Shown here: in pieces, positions 59,647 through 64,000 of the stretch | Layout of the letters: every line of letters begins with the position of its first letter | Numbering within the stretch: the stretch's first letter is position 1 | From: Peptococcaceae bacterium UBA5752 | GTDB taxonomy: Bacteria > Bacillota > Dehalobacteriia > UBA4068 | Reading direction: 5' to 3' | Length of the DNA stretch: 64,000 nucleotides | Assembly (NCBI GenBank): GCA_002419055.1 | Contig: DIFI01000009.1 | Coordinates: forward strand, 248,001 to 312,000 | Position numbers and translations under genes: made by a program | The notes under the pieces: generated by a model | Databases searched by the model: none | Told to the model about the DNA's origin: nothing | The model's input: the letters and a program-made list of their open reading frames with translations, nothing else

Positions 59647-61830
59647 ATGGTTGAAGCCGTAATAATTGAAAATATAATAAATCAAGTTAAGAGTTATAAT
59701 CCTTTGAGCGCTAGTGACCGGATTATGCAAGCATATCAGTTTGCTTTAATTGCTCATGAAGGGCAAAAACGCGATTCCGGCGAGCCGTATATCAATCATC
59801 CTCTGGCAGTAGCCAATATTTTAAGCGGCCTTCAGATAGATGATGCAACGATTATTAGCGGGCTGCTTCATGATGTAGTCGAAGATACGGAAGTCAGTAT
59901 TGAAGATATTGAAAACGAGTTTGGCAGTGATGTTAGGGTATTAGTCGAAGGTGTTACTAAACTTTCTCGCTTGGAGTTTCGCTCTCGCCAAGAGGCTCAA
60001 GCAGAAAATCTTCGTAAAATGTTTATGGCTATGGCTAAGGATATCCGGATTATTTTGATTAAATTAGCCGATCGCCTGCATAACATGCGGACTATTAAGT
60101 CACACTATTCATTCCTCAGACAAAAAGAAATATCAGAAGAAACGTTAACTATCTTTGCTCCGCTTGCTCATCGATTAGGAATGTTCAAACTCAAGAGTGA
60201 GCTTGAGGATTTATCAATTGCTATTTTAGAGCCGGAGCGGATTGCCGATTTACTTAGCCAGATTGCCGCCGATAAACCGGAGCGAGATCGCTTTATCGCC
60301 GAAATGTGCAAGGTAGTCGAAGAACATTTGTTCAGCGTTAATATTAACGCTGAGGTGAGCGGCAGGAGTAAAAATTTATATAGTATCTATAATAAGATGC
60401 GCCTGCAGCAAAAAACATTGGATGAAATATTCGATTTGAATGCCGTGCGCGTGATTGTGGATACAATAAAAGACTGCTATGGCGTTTTGGGCGTTATCCA
60501 TACTATGTGGAAGCCAATTCCAGGTCGCTTTAAAGATTATATTGCAATGCCCAAACAAAATCTTTACCAGTCGATTCATACTACTGTTATTGTTGACAAT
60601 GGTATGCCGTTAGAGGTGCAGATACGAACAAAGGAGATGCACCGTACCGCGGAGTATGGTATCGCAGCCCATTGGCGGTATAAAGAAGGCAGGAGCGACG
60701 ACGCCGATTTTGAAAAAAAGATAGAATGGTTGCGTCAAATGCTTGATTGGCAGCAAGAACTTGGCGATGCTCAGGACTTTATGGAAAAAGTCAAGGGCGA
60801 TTTATTCGATGATAATATTTATGTGTTTTCTCCCAAAGGCGATGTTATTGAGTTACCGACGGGTTCCGGCCCGATTGATTTTGCTTATAGGGTTCATACC
60901 CAAGTTGGGCATCAGTGCGTCGGTGCAAAAGTCAATAACCGATTAGTGCCACTGGATACTGCTTTGAATAATGGCGATATTGTTGAAATTTTAACTGCCA
61001 AAGGTCGCGGTCCCAGCAGAGACTGGCTGCAGATGGCCCATACTCAACATGCCAAAAACAAAATCCGTCAATGGTTCCGTAAAGAAAAACGTGATGAAAA
61101 TATTAGCTTTGGTCGTGACCTCTTAGATAGAGAATGTAAAAAATACGGACTTGAACTGGCGCTTTTGGTAAAAAGCGATAAGTTGCCTGAAGTCGCTAAA
61201 CGTTTCCAGATCTCTTCTGCGGAGGATTTATATGCAGCAATTGGCGCAGGTGTGCTGCGTCCTGACAGCGTTGTTACTAAGCTAAGAGAAGATATCCGCA
61301 AGGATATGCCACTGGAAGTGGTAATGACCGAGGAAAAGGAAAATATCAATCCCGAGGCTATCTGGGTCAAAGGTGTTGATAATGTAATGGTCAGAGTCGC
61401 AAGCTGCTGTAAACCGCTGCCGGGAGATACAATAATCGGTTATATTACCCGAGGACGCGGAATATCTGTTCACCGGACTGACTGTCCCAATATCAAGCGT
61501 TATGAAGATCATGAAGCAGACCGATTGATAGAGGTTGGTTGGGGTGGCGGCAAGAACAGTGAAAGTGATTATCAGGTGGAAATTGAGGCCGTGGCCATCG
61601 ACAGAGACTGCTTAGTCAAGGATATCGTTACTATTATGGCAGATACCAAGACACCTATCAACAGTGCCCATGTTTCCGTTGATAAACGCAATAAACTGGC
61701 TACAGTCGTTATAAAACTAGAAGTAAAATCTTTGTATCAACTTGATTATTTGATGGATCGCGTACGCAAGGTCAAAGATGTGTTTGATGTTCATCGAATT
61801 GTCAATAAAGGTGCAAAGAAGGTGAAATAG
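59647..61830 (+). CDS. rel: Bifunctional (p)ppGpp synthetase/hydrolase Rel
   Basis: 727 residues. The N-terminal HD hydrolase has GEPYINHPLAVANIL and GLLHDVVEDTEVS. The synthetase domain has DLNAVRVI and the RFKD motif in PGRFKDYIAMPK, which marks bifunctional enzymes. TGS (about 390-450, IYVFSPKGDVIELP) and a C-terminal ACT domain follow. It makes and degrades ppGpp in the stringent response, lowering GTP and so acting on CodY. dtd starts immediately after its stop. Confidence 0.98.
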   Translation: MVEAVIIENIINQVKSYNPLSASDRIMQAYQFALIAHEGQKRDSGEPYINHPLAVANILSGLQIDDATIISGLLHDVVEDTEVSIEDIENEFGSDVRVLVEGVTKLSRLEFRSRQEAQAENLRKMFMAMAKDIRIILIKLADRLHNMRTIKSHYSFLRQKEISEETLTIFAPLAHRLGMFKLKSELEDLSIAILEPERIADLLSQIAADKPERDRFIAEMCKVVEEHLFSVNINAEVSGRSKNLYSIYNKMRLQQKTLDEIFDLNAVRVIVDTIKDCYGVLGVIHTMWKPIPGRFKDYIAMPKQNLYQSIHTTVIVDNGMPLEVQIRTKEMHRTAEYGIAAHWRYKEGRSDDADFEKKIEWLRQMLDWQQELGDAQDFMEKVKGDLFDDNIYVFSPKGDVIELPTGSGPIDFAYRVHTQVGHQCVGAKVNNRLVPLDTALNNGDIVEILTAKGRGPSRDWLQMAHTQHAKNKIRQWFRKEKRDENISFGRDLLDRECKKYGLELALLVKSDKLPEVAKRFQISSAEDLYAAIGAGVLRPDSVVTKLREDIRKDMPLEVVMTEEKENINPEAIWVKGVDNVMVRVASCCKPLPGDTIIGYITRGRGISVHRTDCPNIKRYEDHEADRLIEVGWGGGKNSESDYQVEIEAVAIDRDCLVKDIVTIMADTKTPINSAHVSVDKRNKLATVVIKLEVKSLYQLDYLMDRVRKVKDVFDVHRIVNKGAKKVK

Positions 61831-62286
61831 ATGCGGGTTGTCATACAAAGAGTAAGTGAAGCGTCAGTATCTATTGAAGGAAATAAAGTAGCACAGATTG
61901 CTGCCGGTATAGTGGTTTTTGTAGGCGTAGCTAAAGGTGATCAGAGTGCGGATGCTGAATATTTGGCGCGTAAGACTGCAAATTTACGGATCTTTGCTGA
62001 TGAAAACGGAAAACTCAATCGTTCAATAATTGATTGCGGCGGTCAGGCATTGATCGTATCTCAGTTTACACTCTATGGCGATTGCCGCCGTGGCAATCGT
62101 CCTGATTTTTTTACTGCAGCTGCACCCGATCAGGCGATGAATTTATACGAATATTATATAAAACAGCTGCATGCTTATGGTGTTTCTTTGCAAACAGGTG
62201 TTTTTCAGGCAGATATGTTGGTTGATATTGCCAACGATGGGCCTGTAACAATAATTATTGAAAGTGATACTAAAAAAGGAGAATAA
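61831..62286 (+). CDS. dtd: D-aminoacyl-tRNA deacylase
   Basis: 151 residues. Family motifs SQFTLYGDCRRGNRPDF and NDGPVTIIIES (the GPVT turn that cross-links the dimer) are intact. It removes D-amino acids wrongly attached to tRNA. AAGGTGAAATAG precedes ATG 61831 with no gap from rel. The rel-dtd order is standard in Firmicutes. Confidence 0.98.
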   Translation: MRVVIQRVSEASVSIEGNKVAQIAAGIVVFVGVAKGDQSADAEYLARKTANLRIFADENGKLNRSIIDCGGQALIVSQFTLYGDCRRGNRPDFFTAAAPDQAMNLYEYYIKQLHAYGVSLQTGVFQADMLVDIANDGPVTIIIESDTKKGE

Positions 62287-62288
62287 GC

Positions 62289-62900
62289 ATGAGCAAATAT
62301 CAAGTTGATCGTGTAGTAGTTGGTTCACTGTCAACCAATTGCTATTTTCTTGTATGTGAGGAAACTAAAAAAGGGGCAATTATTGATCCCGGTGCTTATC
62401 CGTCACAAATTTGGAGAAAAGTAGAAGAAATGGGGTTTGATGTGGCAGTTGTCATCAATACCCATGGTCATGGCGACCATGTTGAAGAAAATAAATACAT
62501 TGTCGAACGCAGCGGCGCGCCGCTGATGATTCATCAAGATGATTTATCTATGTTATCGGTCGGTATGACAGATGTCGTTGATGATGGCAAAAATCATAAA
62601 ATTCTTAAAGATAGCGATATAATAGAAATCGGCCAATTAAAAGCAGAAGTTATCCATACACCCGGTCATACTCCCGGAGGTATTTGCCTTAAATGTGAAA
62701 ATCTGTTGTTTACCGGTGATACACTCTTTAATCTCTCGGTTGGCCGTACGGACTTGCCCGGTGGAGATTATAAAGCTTTAATGAAATCTATTCATGAAAA
62801 GATATTACCATTGGATGATAACTTAATAGTATTACCTGGGCATGGCCCGCATAGTGAGCTCGGCTATGAAAAAAACCATAATCCTTATCTGCGCCGATAG
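62289..62900 (+). CDS. MBL-fold metallohydrolase (glyoxalase II-like, YqgX type)
   Basis: 203 residues. The zinc motif THGHGDHVEE (HxHxDH) is at about 58-65, with further ligands in HTPGHTPGG, FTGDTLF and PGHGPHS. It probably hydrolyses a thioester such as S-lactoyl-glutathione or a bacillithiol analogue; the substrate is not evident. AAAGGAG precedes ATG 62289. It lies between dtd and hisS, a common order. Confidence 0.94.
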   Translation: MSKYQVDRVVVGSLSTNCYFLVCEETKKGAIIDPGAYPSQIWRKVEEMGFDVAVVINTHGHGDHVEENKYIVERSGAPLMIHQDDLSMLSVGMTDVVDDGKNHKILKDSDIIEIGQLKAEVIHTPGHTPGGICLKCENLLFTGDTLFNLSVGRTDLPGGDYKALMKSIHEKILPLDDNLIVLPGHGPHSELGYEKNHNPYLRR

Positions 62901-62901
62901 A

Positions 62902-62931
62902 TTGACAAGAAACAGAAAATTGCATTATAAT
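62902..62931 (+). promoter_or_regulatory. Promoter of hisS
   Basis: Perfect TTGACA at 62902-62907 and perfect TATAAT at 62926-62931 are 18 bases apart. The leader is only about 23 bases, so there is no room for a T-box. Confidence 0.85.
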
Positions 62932-62960
62932 AGAATGAAATTTGCACGAGGAGGAAAAAT

Positions 62961-64000
62961 ATGGCGATAACGAGACCGCGCGGAACTAATGATTTTCTGC
63001 CGGAGGATACTAAGAGTTGGCAGGCGGTTGAAGCGATGCTGAGGCAAATTTGCAGAGAATTTGCTTTTGAAGAAATCCGCACGCCAATTTTTGAAGATAC
63101 AGATTTATTTATTCGCGGCGTTGGAAATACAACCGATATTGTTCAAAAAGAAATGTATACTTTTACGGACCGTGGAGAAAGGTCGTTGACATTGCGCCCG
63201 GAGAATACTGCTTCGGTTTGCCGTGCATATTTAGAAGACAAGCTCTATGGTCGTATTCAACCTGTTAAACTATATTATATGGGGCCGATGTTCCGTTACG
63301 AACGGCCGCAGGCCGGCCGTTTTAGACAGTTTCATCAGTTTGGTGTTGAGGTCATTGGTACGATTTCTCCCTATGCCGATGCGGAAATAATCTCATTGGC
63401 TTGGGAATTCTATAATCGTCTTGGTATCCGTAATCTCCGACTTTATCTTAATAGTGTCGGCTGTCCCAATTGCCGTCCCCGTTACCGCGAAGTATTGCAG
63501 GATTATTTCCGTCCTCATTTAGATCAGCTTTGCCCCTCTTGTCAGGAACGCTTCGAACGTAATCCGCTACGGATTCTCGATTGCAAGAGTGAGATCTGCC
63601 AAAACATTGGTAAAGAAGCGCCGCAGATCTTTGATAATTTGTGTGATTCGTGTGCCGATCATTTTGAGCAGGTCAAACGAATATTGGCTACCGCCGGTGT
63701 CGAGTATATGCTAAATCCACGCATGGTTAGAGGACTTGACTATTACACCAAGACGGCATTTGAAATTGTTGTTGAGAATATCGGCGCCCAAAGTGCAGTC
63801 TGTGGCGGTGGCCGTTATGATGGTTTGATTGAGGAACTCGGCGGTGAACCGACACCGTCGGTTGGCTTTGCGCTCGGTATGGAAAGGATCTTTTCCGCTC
63901 TAAAGGCACAGGGCGACGATATAGAGGTAGAAGATGACTGCAGCGTTTTTGTAATCAGTACTCCCGATAATGAGGAAACACGCAAGGCCGCATTTGCCCT
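62961..64000 (+). CDS. hisS: Histidyl-tRNA synthetase (3' end outside window)
   Basis: The frame runs from ATG 62961 through the window edge, giving 346 residues. It opens MAITRPRGTNDFLPEDT. Motif 2 is YYMGPMFRYERPQAGRFRQFHQFGVEVIG and the histidine-specific region is VRGLDYYTKTAFEIV, with CGGGRYDGLIEELGG. The C-terminal anticodon domain begins near 330. GAGGAGGAAAA precedes the start. It has a strong promoter of its own. Confidence 0.98.
   Translation, partial: MAITRPRGTNDFLPEDTKSWQAVEAMLRQICREFAFEEIRTPIFEDTDLFIRGVGNTTDIVQKEMYTFTDRGERSLTLRPENTASVCRAYLEDKLYGRIQPVKLYYMGPMFRYERPQAGRFRQFHQFGVEVIGTISPYADAEIISLAWEFYNRLGIRNLRLYLNSVGCPNCRPRYREVLQDYFRPHLDQLCPSCQERFERNPLRILDCKSEICQNIGKEAPQIFDNLCDSCADHFEQVKRILATAGVEYMLNPRMVRGLDYYTKTAFEIVVENIGAQSAVCGGGRYDGLIEELGGEPTPSVGFALGMERIFSALKAQGDDIEVEDDCSVFVISTPDNEETRKAAFA

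Noticed and set aside
62901..62960. T-box leader upstream of hisS
   Set aside because: A consensus promoter leaves only about 23 bases of leader, too short for a T-box.
1..64000. CRISPR array, prophage, transposon, rRNA or tRNA genes
   Set aside because: No regularly spaced repeats, transposase or phage genes, or recognisable stable-RNA sequences were seen on reading the window.

Overview
This window is a dense block of bacterial housekeeping genes. All but one of the recognised genes lie on the + strand. Gene content and order (hslVU, rpsB-tsf-pyrH-frr-uppS-cdsA-dxr-rseP-ispG-proS, recA-recX-rny-ymdB, the mraZ division/cell-wall cluster, codY, rel-dtd-hisS, an LCP protein, RNase Y) point to the Firmicutes. 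The moderate-to-low GC, the meso-diaminopimelate type MurE motif (DNPR) and the absence of sporulation genes fit a Negativicutes member, perhaps Phascolarctobacterium/Acidaminococcus-like. That last placement is inference, not something the sequence proves.

Layout. 1-2.2 kb: a partial gene, comF, hpf and a decayed pilT fragment. 2.2-5.8 kb: an alpha/beta hydrolase, a membrane-anchored Mur ligase (probable MurF) and ddl. 5.8-13.4 kb: dprA-topA-trmFO-xerC-hslV-hslU. 13.5-23.5 kb: ribosome, nucleotide, isoprenoid and lipid genes rpsB to proS, with a 55-residue ferredoxin gene between frr and uppS. 23.5-29.9 kb: recA-recX, rny, ymdB, an M19 dipeptidase, a PHP phosphoesterase and a small coiled-coil protein. 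30-37.5 kb: a divergent CobS-like membrane protein, guaB, an LCP protein, radC and dnaE. 37.5-42.5 kb: gdhA with an elaborate upstream region, a DUF1858 redox protein, the minus-strand LysM protein, ylbF-like and fur-family genes, a TPR protein and a small exporter-like membrane protein. 42.6-58.6 kb: mraZ-rsmH-ftsL-pbp-murE-mraY-murD-ftsW-murG-murC-murB-murA-ftsQ-ftsZ. 58.7-64 kb: codY, rel, dtd, an MBL-fold hydrolase and the 5' part of hisS.

How the genes work together. Peptidoglycan synthesis is nearly complete here. Ddl makes D-Ala-D-Ala and the adjacent Mur ligase probably adds it. MurA, B, C, D and E, MraY and MurG make lipid II, and FtsW with the PASTA-containing PBP use it at the septum organised by FtsZ, FtsQ and FtsL. 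UppS supplies the undecaprenyl carrier, and Dxr and IspG supply its isoprenoid precursors. CodY and Rel link growth to nutrient state. A CodY-like box upstream of gdhA suggests one local target.

I found no CRISPR array, phage, transposon, toxin-antitoxin pair, rRNA or tRNA, and no clear new multigene system. The most unusual items are the Mur ligase with five membrane helices outside the main cluster, a CobS-like protein with a broken active-site motif, the pilT remnant, a hairpin around the murA start, compact palindromes at the hydrolase, ftsQ and ftsZ upstream regions, and the gdhA leader. No gene-free stretch exceeds about 300 bases.
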